Position numbers and translations under genes: made by a program. A DNA stretch of 64,000 nucleotides. It comes from Gaeumannomyces sp. JS-464 (Eukaryota > Ascomycota > Sordariomycetes > Magnaporthales > Magnaporthaceae). Shown one piece after another: positions 22,304-33,621 of this stretch (position 1 is its first letter; every line of letters starts with the position of its first letter). A model generated the notes under the pieces. That model did no database searches. It was not told where the DNA came from and saw nothing but the letters and a program-made list of their open reading frames with translations. Location: assembly GCA_002197995.1 (NCBI GenBank), contig NGZR01000002.1, positions 496,001 through 560,000 on the forward strand, written 5' to 3'.

Positions 22304-23721
22304 ATGCAGAACCAGAAACTCGACGCGATCCTTGGGTCCTTCGTCGCGGTGGGGGAGGAAACCAAGGACAAGCTACTCGGCGCAGCTTTTTGTGTGGTGA
22401 ACAAAGATGGTAATTAGACGCCTTTTCCGCGTAGTCTCAATGCTCAATTCGTCGCCGTCAAGGGCCCCTGATCACTTATACAACAACCCGATGCAGGCGT
22501 TCTCTACCAGGGTTCCGCGGGCCGCACCGATCTCCCCGTGGACTCGCCCCCGTTCACCACGCAGTCCTTCACCTGGATCGCGTCCATGACCAAGATCGTC
22601 ACCGCTGCGGCCGTCATGCAGGAGGTCGAGCGCGGCGGTCTCAGCCTGGACCAGGACATGCGGCCCCTGGTCCCGCAGCTCGCCAAGATGGAGATCCTCC
22701 GCGGCTTCGAGGCGGATAACAAGCCCGTCCTCGAGCCCAACACGAGCCCCATCACGATGCGCCACCTGCTGACCCACACCGCCGGCCTGGGCTACGACGT
22801 CGCGGACCCGGAGCTGGCGCGCTGGTCCAAGGCCGTCGGCCGCACCGCCTCGGCCTTCGACTTCTCGCTCGAGGGCTTCACGACCCCGCTTAGGTTCCCG
22901 CCCGGCGAAGGCTGGTGGTACGGCTCGGGGCTCGACTGGGCCGCCGAGGCTCTCGCTGCGGCGGCTTCCGCGCGCAAGGGCGCAAAGACATGCCTCGCCG
23001 ACCTCGTCCAGGAGGGCATCCTCGACCCGCTCGGGATGCGGAGCACGACCTTCTACTCGCTCCGGGTTGACGAGAGCCTCCAGGGCAGGAAGGTGGCCAA
23101 CTCATATCGCGACCCCGAGACCGGAAAGTTGTCCATCGGTCCCCTGGCTGTTCCCGCCGAACCGCCCGTACAGTCTGGCGGAGGCGGCCTGTGGACGACG
23201 TGCGACGATTTCTCCAAATTCCTCCGCGTCGTCCTCGCCTGTTCACCGTCATCAGAAGCCGGTGCAGATGCGGCCGGAAGAATTTTCAAGTCCGAAACCG
23301 TGGCCGAGATGCTGCGACCGCAACTGAACGACAAGCAGCGAGAGTCGCTCCAAAACGTCACCAGCGAAGCCCACGACAGCATAGTGCCCGAGTTCGAGCT
23401 AGCCACGCCCCTAGACCATGGAATCAGCGGCATTATAAACCTGGCAGATGTGCCGTTGAAGCGAAGGGCCGGAAGCATAATGTGGAAGGGGTTTACCAAT
23501 GGACAATGGGTAAGTCTGCTGCTGTCGAAGCTAAAGGCAATGCCCCGTCGAAGAAATGCGACAAGTACGTCGGCTAACCTGTGACTCCCGGTTCTCAGTG
23601 GATTGACCCAAAGGCCGGCATTGCCGCGGCTCTTGTTGTCAACATTTTACCACAGCCCGACCCGGTGCTGACTAAGCTCCATGACGAGCTGGAGCGAGCA
23701 GTTTACAGCCATTTGATATAG
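22304..23721 (+). CDS. Class C beta-lactamase-like serine hydrolase / transesterase
   Basis: Three exons (22304-22409, 22497-23509, 23599-23721) give an intact 413-residue protein with consensus GT-AG introns of 87 and 89 bp. The catalytic S-x-x-K motif is Ser65-Met-Thr-Lys68 in WIASMTKIVTAAAVM. RHLLTHTAGLGYDV and WWYGSGLDWAAEAL follow, the latter in the position of the Tyr motif, and QSGGGGLWTTCDDFSKFLR after that. The C-terminus reads MWKGFTNGQW joined to WIDPKAGIAAALVVNIL. No signal peptide, so probably cytosolic. The family includes EstB-like esterases and LovD-type acyltransferases; I cannot choose between ester hydrolysis and acyl transfer. Its unbroken frames contrast with many neighbours. 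Confidence 0.9.
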
Positions 23722-24150
23722 AACTCGGTTAGCAAGCCGATTTTTTTTGCCCAAATGTTTCGAGTCCGGCGTTGTTTTGTTATAAAAAGCCTCAAGTTTT
23801 GACTGCCAACGGGCATGTTGCCACCCAAGCGAACCACAGCGTGACAGCGCAAGTCGAACAGACTTCTCTATACCTGGCCATGAAATAGGCGGATGATTTA
23901 TCACTCTGCCCGACGTTGACTACCGTGGCCCATTAAAAATAAGTGACATAATTATAGCTGCCCGAACACTGTGGTCCGAAGAGGCCATCCTTCCGTCCAC
24001 CCTCATGTCTTCCCCATCTCGCTAATAGCGTCTTCCTTTCAAGCCGCTTCGATGGTAATTATGGTGGAGGATGGTAGTTCGGGCAAGCTGGGATGTTGAG
24101 AGATTGACCAAAAACCACGAGGGACGGCGCCGAGAAATAGCAAAGCGCGT
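23722..24150. other. Convergent 3' intergenic region
   Basis: About 430 bp between the serine hydrolase stop and the stop of the convergent small secreted protein. It presumably holds both 3' UTRs. No other feature seen. Confidence 0.5.
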
Positions 24151-24435
24151 TTAGCACCGGCAAAAGGCAGTGGTGCCGTCCGTCGAGCAGCACCCCCTGT
24201 TGCACCTCGCGCTCTCGCGCCAGATGCCGCCTGCATCGCACACCACCACCATCGTCTGCCCGTAGCAGCCGAAGGTGCCCGGCCTGCTGCACCGGCTGAA
24301 TTCCGTCTGCCTGGGCTGGATGACGGCCACCCCGTCGGGCTTGTCGGCGGCCTCAACAGGCGTGGCCGGGACGACGGCGGCAGCGTAGGCGGTGGTGGCC
24401 GAGAGGAGGCCGGCGAGGATGGTGGAGAAAAGCAT
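24151..24435 (-). CDS. Small secreted cysteine-rich protein, 94 residues
   Basis: Single exon. A signal peptide (MLFSTILAGLLSATTAYA) is followed by a pro-like segment ending in a dibasic-like PRQ and then a compact domain with eight Cys, including a CC pair (RCNRGCCS) and a final FCRC. That implies up to four disulfides. A TATAAAA element at 24604-24610 lies about 170 bp upstream. The size and Cys pattern match candidate effectors or antimicrobial-type fungal peptides, but I recognise no named family. It is convergent with the serine hydrolase. Confidence 0.8.
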   Translation of the reverse strand: MLFSTILAGLLSATTAYAAAVVPATPVEAADKPDGVAVIQPRQTEFSRCSRPGTFGCYGQTMVVVCDAGGIWRESARCNRGCCSTDGTTAFCRC

Positions 24436-24603
24436 TTTTTTGGGGTTGAGGGTGGGTGGTTTGCTGTCGTGGAGGACTTGATATCGGCCGAGAGGAGGAG
24501 GGAGGGAGAGTGAGAGCGCCGAGTGAGTGGTTTGGCTGCGAGTGTTCTGGAGTGCTCTAGGGATATGAGGACGAACAGTCGATTCTGTCGCGGATCCCTG
24601 GGC

Positions 24604-24610
24604 TTTTATA
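24604..24610 (-). promoter_or_regulatory. TATA box of the small Cys-rich secreted protein
   Basis: TATAAAA on the minus strand, about 170 bp upstream of the ATG at 24435. Confidence 0.55.
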
Positions 24611-26223
24611 AACGCGACAGATGGCCCGCTGCCTCAAGGGACGTCATCATGCAGAACCGGTAATTACACGGCATATCTGGATTGTAGGGCCTCCAACTGC
24701 CACGGCGGAGCCGCAGGTGCAGAAGCGCGGTGAACACGCGTGGAAGTCGGTTTATCAAAGCCGCCAAGCACACCGAATCCAGCTTGGCTCCTGTGATGGG
24801 CTGACGGAGCCTCGCCACCTCCGCACACCTCCACCTCGAGAGCCAGCACCCCACATTCCTTCGGGATTGACTCTGAGCTGCGCATAAAGGAATCGGGGAT
24901 CACCATGGGCTGGTTAGAGCCCTTAAATTTTGGATGTGCATCTCTCCATTCTTTGGACCAACAGGCTACATGTCAAGGATCCAGCCGTCGACAGTTTATG
25001 TTCTGGTTCAAGGAGCATTATGGTGCCCCTAGATCGTATTGCGTCATCTATCACAGGTAGGACGTCCATCCCCGCCATCTGTCCCAGCCTAAGCGGAGAC
25101 TCCCCCTTGGTGGCCCTACAGGAAAGCGAGCCGAATCCCTGTCCTGCCAATCTCACCGTCCACAGCTCTCCCCCGGACGCGGAGCTTATTCCAGCACGGT
25201 GCCGTCGCTTCATCTCCTGGGTAGGCGTGCAAACACTCCTGCGCCGGCTCAGCTTTGCACCCGCCGGGCCAACCGCGCGACCGTGAAGTTGCGGGCTCCG
25301 CCGACCGAAAGACCGTGCGGCCTCTCCCGTCGGCCGGATGACGGCAGTAGCGTGCAGGGCGCGCGTGGCGCCGCCGCCGAGCCTCGCGACCAGCTCGAGC
25401 ACCTCTTGAACGGCGGCGCGGGCGGCAGGGCTAGCGGACTCTGGATGGTCATCACCACAAGGCACTCTTCGGGCCCCTGCTCTCCCGTCGGCTCGCTTGT
25501 GGTGAAGGACTAGAGCTCGGAATCGAATGCTGCGACCGGCATCTGGCAAACGCCGCACCTGCGGCGGAAGACTATCGCCAGCTGGCGCAATGACCAGCCG
25601 GCTTTCCTCTTGGGATCTTGGACACGAAACTGGCGTTCCCACAGGGTGATGGTTTCCCAACATAGGGTTTCTGGGGGCAGTCTTTATCCTGGTGGATGCT
25701 TTTAAGAAGAATCGATGGCCCTGGAAGATTGTCGGATTCACATAAATAGGGGCCAGGCTGTCCACCCGCAGTCTGGTCCGTTTTATTCAGGACGATCCAG
25801 GCGACCCGACGATCATGTCGGTTCCCTTACGCAAACCACCCTACCTACCCCGCCCGGGTGGTCCGGAGTGTGCCCTGCGATCGACTCCCGGGATGCAGGC
25901 CGGCATAAGCATACCAGGCCATGCATTCTGATCGATATTACCCGTCGCGTTGATGCCAAGGTCCAACCTGGCGGGACGTGATCGGCATGCAAGGTGGAGG
26001 ATCAGATGTCGCGACCGCGGAGGACTCAAAGATGCAAACGAGTGAGTTTATTGGTACTAGGCTCTCTTGATGCTTTTCTTCCACCGACCATCCTCCATTC
26101 GCATCCTGCTCTCCTCTCCAGCTCCCCTTCGCCTCTCCCAAACATCTTCAGCTCGCCGCTCTAGTTTGTAGCATGGGTATCAAGTCCCGTTTGTTCCTCC
26201 CCTATGGTGTACAGGTTCGTCGC
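24611..26223. other. Intergenic, no supported gene
   Basis: About 1.6 kb. A 280-codon minus-strand frame (24923-25765) is the longest open stretch. It has no motif, signal peptide, intron support or favourable composition that I can point to, so it is not annotated as a gene. Confidence 0.4.
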
Positions 26224-26513
26224 TTAGAAAAGGCAGGTGCCGCCGTTGCCGTTCTTGCCGATGGTGCTGTGTTGGTGCCGGTTAGCCAAGCGGTCTAATA
26301 TTGCGAGGAGGAACTGGATAAAGGTTGTTGTTCTTACCAAAGACCACCCTGGAAGTCGTCGCAGAGGGTGATGCCGCCGCTGGGCCTGCACTTGGTGGTG
26401 CCACGCTCGTTGGCCTTGATGCGGTCGGCCAGCTTGTCGGGGGCAGGCGCGGGCGTGGGCGCGGCGATGGCGAGGCCGGCGAAGGCGACGACGATGAGGG
26501 CCTTGAACTGCAT
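26224..26513 (-). CDS. Small secreted four-cysteine protein, 72 residues
   Basis: Exon 1 is 26338-26513 and exon 2 is 26224-26266, with a 71-bp intron (GTAAGA donor, CACAG acceptor) that recreates a Cys codon at the junction. The protein has a signal peptide (MQFKALIVVAFAGLAIAA), a Pro/Ala pro-segment (TPAPAP) and a mature part with four Cys (GTTKCRPSGG, TLCDDFQGGLCTIG, GGTCLF). Small secreted fungal protein; effector or signalling roles are possible but unproven. An upstream in-frame Met exists, but the signal peptide favours the start at 26513. Confidence 0.8.
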
Positions 26514-26711
26514 TTTTGCTGGTTGGTTGTGGGTGGGGAAAACGGTAAAATGATGTTTCAAAGTGACTAAAGAAGGCGATTAAAGTTGTTGGACCGGCCA
26601 ATCGTGGAGAATCGAAGGAGAGAGTTGGAAAGGGTGAGAGGACTGGAGGCTTGATGATGAGGATGGTGATGTGGCATTGGTGGACAGCTTTGAAGCGGGA
26701 GCCCGAATGCC

Positions 26712-26718
26712 TCTTATA
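26712..26718 (-). promoter_or_regulatory. TATA-like element of the four-Cys secreted protein
   Basis: TATAAGA on the minus strand, about 200 bp upstream of the ATG at 26513. Confidence 0.4.
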
Positions 26719-29700
26719 GCCAGGCGGATGCAGCGTCTGCTTGCCATCGCGGAGGAAGCCATGATGCATGATGGACCGACCCCTCTCCTGGCAAGGCTGT
26801 ATTTTGGGTAACAACGGTGGATTCTGAGATCCGCAGCGTTTTGGCGTGCGGGCAATCGTCCCAAAAATGGGCAATTGGCGGGTTTCAGCCAAGCACTGAC
26901 ATCCCGTCCGTGGCCAGATCGCGCTGGGGGATCCAAGTGGACGGGTCCAGATCGAGTGTGTTTCGGAGTTCCTGCGGCACTTCCTTTATGCGTAAAACCG
27001 CATAAATGATCGATCCCTGCGTCGCCTCCTCGCCGCGCTTCAGCAAGCGCGCGTTCCCCTTTTCCCCTTTTTCTTCGATTGGCGACGCTGTTTTGAGGCA
27101 GGAGCACGAGACCTCCCCCAACCCATGCAGCAGTGTTGTTCCATGCCATCCCTGCATGGGTCGTTGCGTTGTTCCTTCCAGAACGGTCTTCTTTGGGCGA
27201 TGGAGTTGTTAGTTGACACCCATCATATTCGGGATTTGCTTAGGTGTGTTTTCCTCGCCAATTTCTTCTTGTTGGTTTCCTCGGAGCGGCCGATGCCCCG
27301 GTCCTTACCCGCAAACGAGACCGCAGGTGCAATGCTCCAATCCGAGCCCCTGTAGCAACGCCGCCAACATGCCGCCACCTGAAATATCGATCCCGGAGCG
27401 GCCCGACAACGCAACCCTCGCAAAAGTTTGCCTCTGGCTGCCTAATTCCCAGCTGTCCCCAGGCTTATTTTCTACCACAGTGGGTTTTAATCCCTCAATA
27501 CGCCCCAACGACCGACTAACTCCAGCCAGCACCTCGCTTAGCCCTTGAAAACTTGAGCCAGCCAAGCACACCCTTGTCTAGGCCCGGGCACTCTGGTGGC
27601 CTACGCTTTAGGGTGCGGCAGAGCAGGTCGGAACATGATCTAGGGGCCTCATCGCCTGCCCCTGGCAGCTCCCACTATCCTACCATTCCGCACACGTTTT
27701 CAACATCCTCCAAAGCTGGGCTTTAAAACCACACCCAAGGACCGGACTGTGCTGGCGAGGAGCTCTTCGGTGTCGGGAGCTGTTTCGAAAGCGGTGTCTG
27801 CTCGCGGATATCGAACTGCGCGCGACTCAGCGCTAGAATGTCGCACGCGCGGGCCCTTGATCGGGAGGTGCTTCTCTCACTCTTCTCTGGGGGTCCTGCG
27901 CCGTGGGGCTATCTTCTCGAGCCCGTCTTATTTGTTGGAAGGCGCGCCACAGTCCCTCTCGAAGATATATAAAAGCAGGAGCCCTTGGGCATGAAGGTGC
28001 TTTGGAGATATCCCCGGAAATTCAGGCAGGGATGAAGCATCATAGGAGTTGGGAAGGTCCCTGCGGCGCAGCTGTTCCGTGGTCCAGTCGCTACCGATCT
28101 GGGACAGGTAGGTCCGGGACAAGATGCTGCAAGGGAGATGAGGAATACCCCGGCGACGGCCGCGCCCGGGCCTTGCTTGATGAACTGAGGACTTTGGACA
28201 GCTCGTCCATCCTGGCTCCAGTATTGTGGCGGGCCATCTCCGGTTAGAGGTGGCCCGCCAGCGCGACGCCTTCCTACCTAGGTACCTCCGAGGTAAACAA
28301 CATGCTAATGCCCGGTAAATCTTTAAGGGCTCGATGAAGGCGCGGCCGCTTAAGCCCGCGTATCAACGTCATTGGAAAGATAAGAAAAAAGAGGGTGTAA
28401 AAAAGGTAGATAGGAATGTCGGAAAGTCCGCTTGATGCGCCCCCCAGCCAGCACTTGCCAATTCGGGAAACTCCGGGTGGGGCTATTGCCATTTTTGGGA
28501 CCTAAGCTAGGCTATATTAACGTGTTAATTGTGGGGCCGCTGCCCTGGCTTCGTCCGTCCTCCCAAAAATAGGGTTTGCTTGTCCTTGGCATCGCTATTG
28601 AGATGTGAATGCTTTCTTTTTTCCTCCTTTTTTTTTTTAACAGCCAAAAAGTGGTGGTCGCGTAGGCATTCGACTTTACTTTTAATGCAAAGCCCCTGAA
28701 TAAAGGTCGGACTGGATGAAGAGGCCAGAGCTGGGCTGCCTTCCAATGCCGTCGCCGAGGTAGCGCCACGTTTGCGGGCGAAATTAGTAGCGCCGAACGA
28801 GATGCAGGCCGCCGTGCGGAGGCTTTGGGCCCTGTGGGAAGCGAGCGCGCCGCGTTCAGCAGCCCGCTCCCGGCCCGGCCCGAGAAGAACGACGTGGCGG
28901 CCAACGGCATTCTCGCAGTCCTCCTCGCCGCAGACGAGCCGAGCCGGGGCTCAACTGCGGTAGAGATGGCACGGCACAGACGGCCTCGAGCATGAGGGCT
29001 GCCACATGCGGTCCGCCAGGCAAGTGGCGCGGTCGCGCGGTTCTTGCACCGGACTTCTTCCCTGGCCCTAGGCATTGTGCGGTCTGTCGATAACGCCGGC
29101 CACGAAATAACGACCCTTTCAAAGTTATTCGGCTCAGCTCATGCAGCAAGTTTTCCTCTCCTTTGACCGCATGGCCCATGGGCTGTTGGTGTGCCTTCGG
29201 CCAAGTCAACGGTACCCAGCGCCACAATCCCGGACCCATCCCCAGTGTCCACGGCATTATTTGCTACCCCGCGCCGCCCCTAGGCCCATCGGACTCCAGG
29301 ATGACCCCGCAAAGCGCATCCCTGGGTATCCTGTGGCCAGTTTCTCGCTGGACCGGAGCTGGCCGATCGGCATGGCGAGCAGAGCAGCGCAGCTGGCAGG
29401 GCGGCTGGTAACCTGCAGTCGGCAATGCGACTCGCCGTAGAGGAGATACCCAATCGTCTAGTCATCGCTACTTTACATGGTTCTATCCGCGCTGGCTAAA
29501 CGAAAGATCTTGGACGTTGTCGACGGGTCAGGCCGTCTATCGTACGTCTTTATACCAAATTGGGCCCTGGAGAGCGAGGCAGGACCACGACGGCGCGCGC
29601 TTGATGCTCTGTCCCCGTTCGTGTCGCGCACACCGATAGGTCCTCGTAGGCCGTTTTTGGAGTATGGGGTCAGGACCGCGTGTCTGCTGAACCAGAGCAG

Positions 29701-30079
29701 CCCGCCGATCATATCCACCCCGACTCCGTGCTCGCCTTGAGATCTGTCGGATCTCGGGTGGCGCCTGTGGGGGAGTTGAAGCCTGGTGGTTAGAAGTAGA
29801 TTACTGCGATGTGAGAGGCTGTGCAGGACGCCATTCGCGGATATTATCGTTGGGAAATCTGTTATAGTTTTTCAGTATTCGTCGGGCCGTGCTGGCAGAT
29901 CGGGCCGCCTAAAGGTATCGGGCAAGCTGACTGTGCTTGTGTTGTTACAACACATAGTGGGACCCGGGCCAGGTACCATACAGGGCACTCGGTGGTTAAC
30001 CAACTCCTGGGGCATCAATCAAGGTATTGGCACAACTTGGGATTTTTGGAAATACCCGGCGACACCGCCTCCAATAGCC
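26719..30079. other. Long gene-poor region
   Basis: About 3.4 kb with no supported gene. Open frames up to about 190 codons occur on both strands, but none shows a domain, signal peptide or consistent splice pair. Base composition looks ordinary; I see no strong AT-rich, RIP-like block and no transposon motif. Confidence 0.45.
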
Positions 30080-30560
30080 CATTAAGCTCCATCCACATCC
30101 GCAGCCCAGCCTTGGCGCCTTCGCTACTAGCCACCAAGGCCCCGAGCCCCCTATCATCCGGCTCGCCGTCGTGCTTGGATCGGCCGTGCGGCTCGGGCCT
30201 CGCCGGGTCGGGGAGCGACGCCAGGAGGTTGCCCAGGACGCGCCGGTCCCTGGGGAACAGGCTAGGTTAAGCGTGATTGCCGCTCGAGACGACGCACAGG
30301 CGCGGGAACCAGCCCGCGCAGCTTTGGCAGCGGCAGCAGCGGCAGTAGCGCGAGCAGGAACGTGCTGAACGCATTGGTACCGACCGCCATCTCGCGGCCG
30401 CTGTCCCGGCCGAGCCTAAACTCGAGTTCTGTGACGCCCGCGTTCTCGAGGCTGCGAACTGCGAGTATCAGTCTGTCGGCGCCGAGGGGAACCACACGCC
30501 GGGCCGCCTCCTTCCCGAGGCCGATGTCACAGGGATAGGCCGGCTCACATTCTCAAACTC
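30080..30560 (-). pseudogene. Short-chain dehydrogenase/reductase relic
   Basis: Minus-strand fragments resemble the N-terminal half of a fungal SDR: DIGLGKEAARRVVPLGADR then LILAVRSLENA (Rossmann beta2 region), VGTNAFSTFLLALLPLL and FPRLCVVSSGNHA, then RRVLGNLLASLP in another frame. The first glycine-rich loop and the YxxxK catalytic half are missing, and the frame is broken at least twice. Too short and damaged to encode an enzyme. It resembles, but is not an obvious copy of, the SDR at 50-51 kb. Confidence 0.55.
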
Positions 30561-30987
30561 CATTATCCAACCAGCCCGGCCAGGCTACTTGCCAGCCTTG
30601 GGGTCCAGAGTGCGATGCCAAGTTGTATGCTGAAGTGCAGATATTCGCTGAATTTCAGCGGTTGAAACTCTTGGCTCCGCCGCCACCCCCTTTCGATTAA
30701 TCTCACGACGGGCCTCACCAGTGAGGCGCGGGTTCTTCAAACTTGATGTCACACAACGCCGCATGGCCCTGCAGGGGAACAGGACGGAAATTGCGTCCAT
30801 CGCGAGGAGTTGGGGGCACATAGAGCCGGCGCCCCCAAGAGCCCCTACATTAACCAGGATTGCCCGCAGGTTTCCCATCCTTCCAGCAAAACGATCCAAG
30901 GACGTCCACTCGCGAATGACAATCCAAGCACCGGCAAGCCTTTTCGCCCGGTATCATCCTTCCCACGCACCGGGCTCATTCCGACAC

Positions 30988-31842
30988 ATGACCGACGCCA
31001 GCGGCCCGCAGAGGGTTCTCTTCGAAGGCCTAGAGGTCTCCATCCCCGGGCTGGAGTTGGTGAGATCATCCGAAGGTCCCAAGAAGGGTACATGGACAAC
31101 GACGACAGCACTTGACAACGGCGGCGGGGTTGGACAGCCTCGTGGGAACACATCCAGCAAGCATGTACGAGTGACGCCTTGGGCGATCCTCGCCGTTGGC
31201 CTCTTCCTCGGCGCCCTTATAGGCGGCGCCATCGCGGGCGGCACGCTAGGCTCGATGTTATCCAACCGACCCCCGGCATCGCCGTCCGCACCCGGAGGCC
31301 AGGCACCACCCACCGCTCCGGGCTCAGCACCTGCAACGAGTACCGTCACGACCACAAACACCTTGGCTGCGGCCTCGCCGACCCCGAGGGTCCCAGTGCC
31401 TGCCCTGTTGACGGACTTCGAGGCCGCGCCGCCGGGCAACATTAGCACGCTGGCCTTTGGCTGCCCGGCGCGGGGCGGGAACACGGGGTCGACGCTGCAA
31501 GGGTCCCAGTTCCGGATCGAGTGCTTTAAGGACTACATCGTCCTGCTCGACGGGAAGGAGTCGCCCGGCAAGATATACGACATCGCGGCCGTCCTGGCCT
31601 ACTCGTTCGACAGCTGCGTGGCGGCCTGCGCCAGCTACAACACACACGCGGCGCGCATCAAGCCGGCCGGCCCCGCCTCGCTCGTCTGCCGCGCCGCCGT
31701 CTTCCGCCGCAGGCTCGTGGGCGACAACGCCTTCAGGGACACCGGCGGGAACTGCTTCCTGAAGAACGCGACGGTGTGGGAGCCCAATGGCGGGAAGGTC
31801 GACATGGACGTGATGACGGGGGTCCTGCTGACGGGCACTTAA
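30988..31842 (+). CDS. Single-pass membrane protein with PAN/apple-like cysteine region
   Basis: A single open frame. The start at 30988 (MTDASGPQRVLFEGLEV) is preferred because a GLEV motif near the N-terminus is usual in this fungal group; the frame stays open up to 30721, so a longer N-terminus is possible. A cytoplasmic segment of about 60 residues is followed by a membrane helix (WAILAVGLFLGALIGGAIAG, residues 65-84). Then come a Pro/Thr/Ala-rich stalk and a lumenal or outer domain with FGCPARGG, SFDSCVAACASYN, LVCRAAVF and NCFLKNAT, a pattern like PAN/apple-type modules. Function unknown; probably cell surface. Its stop is only 120 bp from the stop of the convergent acid phosphatase. 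Confidence 0.72.
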   Translation: MTDASGPQRVLFEGLEVSIPGLELVRSSEGPKKGTWTTTTALDNGGGVGQPRGNTSSKHVRVTPWAILAVGLFLGALIGGAIAGGTLGSMLSNRPPASPSAPGGQAPPTAPGSAPATSTVTTTNTLAAASPTPRVPVPALLTDFEAAPPGNISTLAFGCPARGGNTGSTLQGSQFRIECFKDYIVLLDGKESPGKIYDIAAVLAYSFDSCVAACASYNTHAARIKPAGPASLVCRAAVFRRRLVGDNAFRDTGGNCFLKNATVWEPNGGKVDMDVMTGVLLTGT

Positions 31843-31962
31843 AGGAGTGGCCAAGCGCCCCAAGTATTCCGAGCATCCGGCAATGGAAATGCGCATAGTA
31901 TTATCATTATTATTTTGGAAGTTCGAAAAAGTTATAGCAGCTCGTTTATGGTCGTAGTAGTC

Positions 31963-33360
31963 TCATGTCGCTTCCCGACCTGCCGTCCCATTCCCGACCT
32001 TGGGGTTAGTGTAGATGGAAACGGTGTCAGTGCTGTTGTCGTAGTCGATGCCGCAAGCCTCTATGAACCCCTTGAACATTCCCGTACGTTCCTTCACGTA
32101 GCTTTCGAAGGCGGACCGGGAGCAACTCGTACCCGGACCATCCGCGCAGGTAGGGGTGGGTTGCGGGGCACTGTTGACGAGCACACGGTAATACTGACCG
32201 TCGGCGAAACCGTAGCTCCCCGAGCAGTTGAGGCGCTCGATGGCCAGGTTGCCGAGGAAGGGGAGGATGTGCGAGGTGCGCCAGGCGCGGCGGTGGTTGA
32301 TTGGGTCGAGGGCAGGTGTCGTTTATAAAGGCCGCACTACCACCTGAGAAATGGTCTGAGTTGTTGAACAGGCCCATGACGACCATGATCATGGGCGGCA
32401 TCTGGCGGTGGGTGACGCTGATGTACAGATCCTCGGGCGAAGAAGAGGGGTCATCGGGCAACAAGAGGTTGGCGGTCGCGTTGAGCCAGGGCAGGCCGAT
32501 GGAGCCCGCAACGGCGTTCCCGTAGCCCGCGTTGTAAAAGTAGCGCAGGTCCTCGGAGTACTCCCACGCCAGCCAGTCGTCCGGGTGAAGAGATCCAGGT
32601 CGCAGAAGTGAGAGCGGCCGCGGATCACGGTCTCGTAGCCGCAGAACTGCATCATGCCAAAGACGTCCTCGGTGGTGAAGTTGAAGCCCGGAGCCGCAGA
32701 GTTGAGGCGTGCCTTATGGGCTTGGTGAATTTCTCTTGGAACGCAGAAGATTCGTCGCTGCCGGCGGAAGAGGAGTAGGCCGGGCAGCCCTTGTAGGGGG
32801 GTCAGCCCGTCGGCGCCGGATTTTTCCGACTCGTAGATGCTGACGACGTTGACGGTGTTGTCGTCGAGCTCGAAGCCGCGCACGATAGAGGCGGCGGACC
32901 GGAAGGTGCGCCCGGCGGACGACGTGTAGATCTTGGGCGGGACCTTGAGGTGCGGATACCGGAAGAAGAGGTCCACGCCGAGCTGGGTGGCCTGCAGCTT
33001 GCCGACGCGGGTGAGGAGGCTGGCCTCGGCCTCGGAGACGGGCGCTTCCCAGGTTGCGAGGAAATTGAGGTCGGGGACTCTGGACCAGTCGACCGCGCCG
33101 GTCTTGTTTGACAGTTTCTGTATGAACGACTCCATGTACGTCTCGTAGTCGAAGTCGTTGGCATAGATGGACCCGTGCCGGATTAGGTAGGCAGCCCGCT
33201 CGGCGTCGGGCGAGGCGGGCGGGTCCAGGGACCCGAAGTAGGGTGAGATGCCGGTGAGGTGGTGCAGCGGGTTAAAGTGGTATTGGGAATTCAGCGTGCT
33301 GGCAGCTGCGAGAGCGGCCAGCAGCAGCGCCGCGAGGGCCGGCACGGAAGGAGGGGCCAT
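31963..33360 (-). CDS. Secreted histidine acid phosphatase (frame-shifted)
   Basis: The start at 33360 gives a signal peptide (ALAALLLAALAAAST). The histidine-phosphatase motif is RHGS (residues 61-64) in AAYLIRHGSIYANDFDYE; APVSEAEASLLTRVGKLQ and YTSSAGRTFRSAASIVRGFE follow. Later parts are FCGYETVIRGRSHFCDL, SVTHRQMPPMIMVVMGLFNN, then HILPFLGNLAIERLNCSGSY and VLVNSAPQPTPTC at the C-terminus. The family hydrolyses phosphomonoesters or phytate outside the cell, with the RHG His as nucleophile. Four frame changes occur: an extra C in a C run near 32797, a loss near 32717, a C-run loss near 32600 and another change near 32315. They cancel, so 1398 bp encode about 465 residues. No introns. Phosphate-regulated expression is plausible but not visible here. 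Confidence 0.82.
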
Positions 33361-33563
33361 GCTGATGCTGCGTGATTGAAACCAAGGGCGGAGAGATAAC
33401 GACTTCAGGAGAGTTATGTGTAGGACGCAGAGCGATTGCAGTGGAAGATGGGATGGAAGCCCGAACGAGGGACGAGCACAGTAACACCGGCTGCGGCGCA
33501 CTACTGATATAGTATCAAAAGACGCCATCTCGATGTCCACCGCGGCTCGACCGACTTTGCCAA

Positions 33564-33621
33564 CTTTTCTTTTCTTTTCTTTTCTTTTCTTTTCTTTTCT
33601 TTTCTTTTCTTTTCTTTTCTT
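33564..33621. repeat. TTTTC pentanucleotide microsatellite
   Basis: About eleven tandem TTTTC units (GAAAA on the minus strand), 200-260 bp upstream of the acid phosphatase start and therefore in its promoter region. Confidence 0.9.

Noticed and set aside
24923..25765. 280-codon minus-strand open frame
   Set aside because: No recognisable motif. A stretch near residues 110-150 looked slightly protein-like, but I could not assign or extend it.
28512..29075. 187-codon minus-strand open frame
   Set aside because: Low-complexity Arg/Ala/Lys sequence including a poly-T-derived KKKRRKK run; no support.
26719..30079. Possible transposon remnant in the long gene-poor stretch
   Set aside because: No terminal repeats, integrase, transposase or reverse-transcriptase motifs, and no strong RIP-like AT bias seen by eye.
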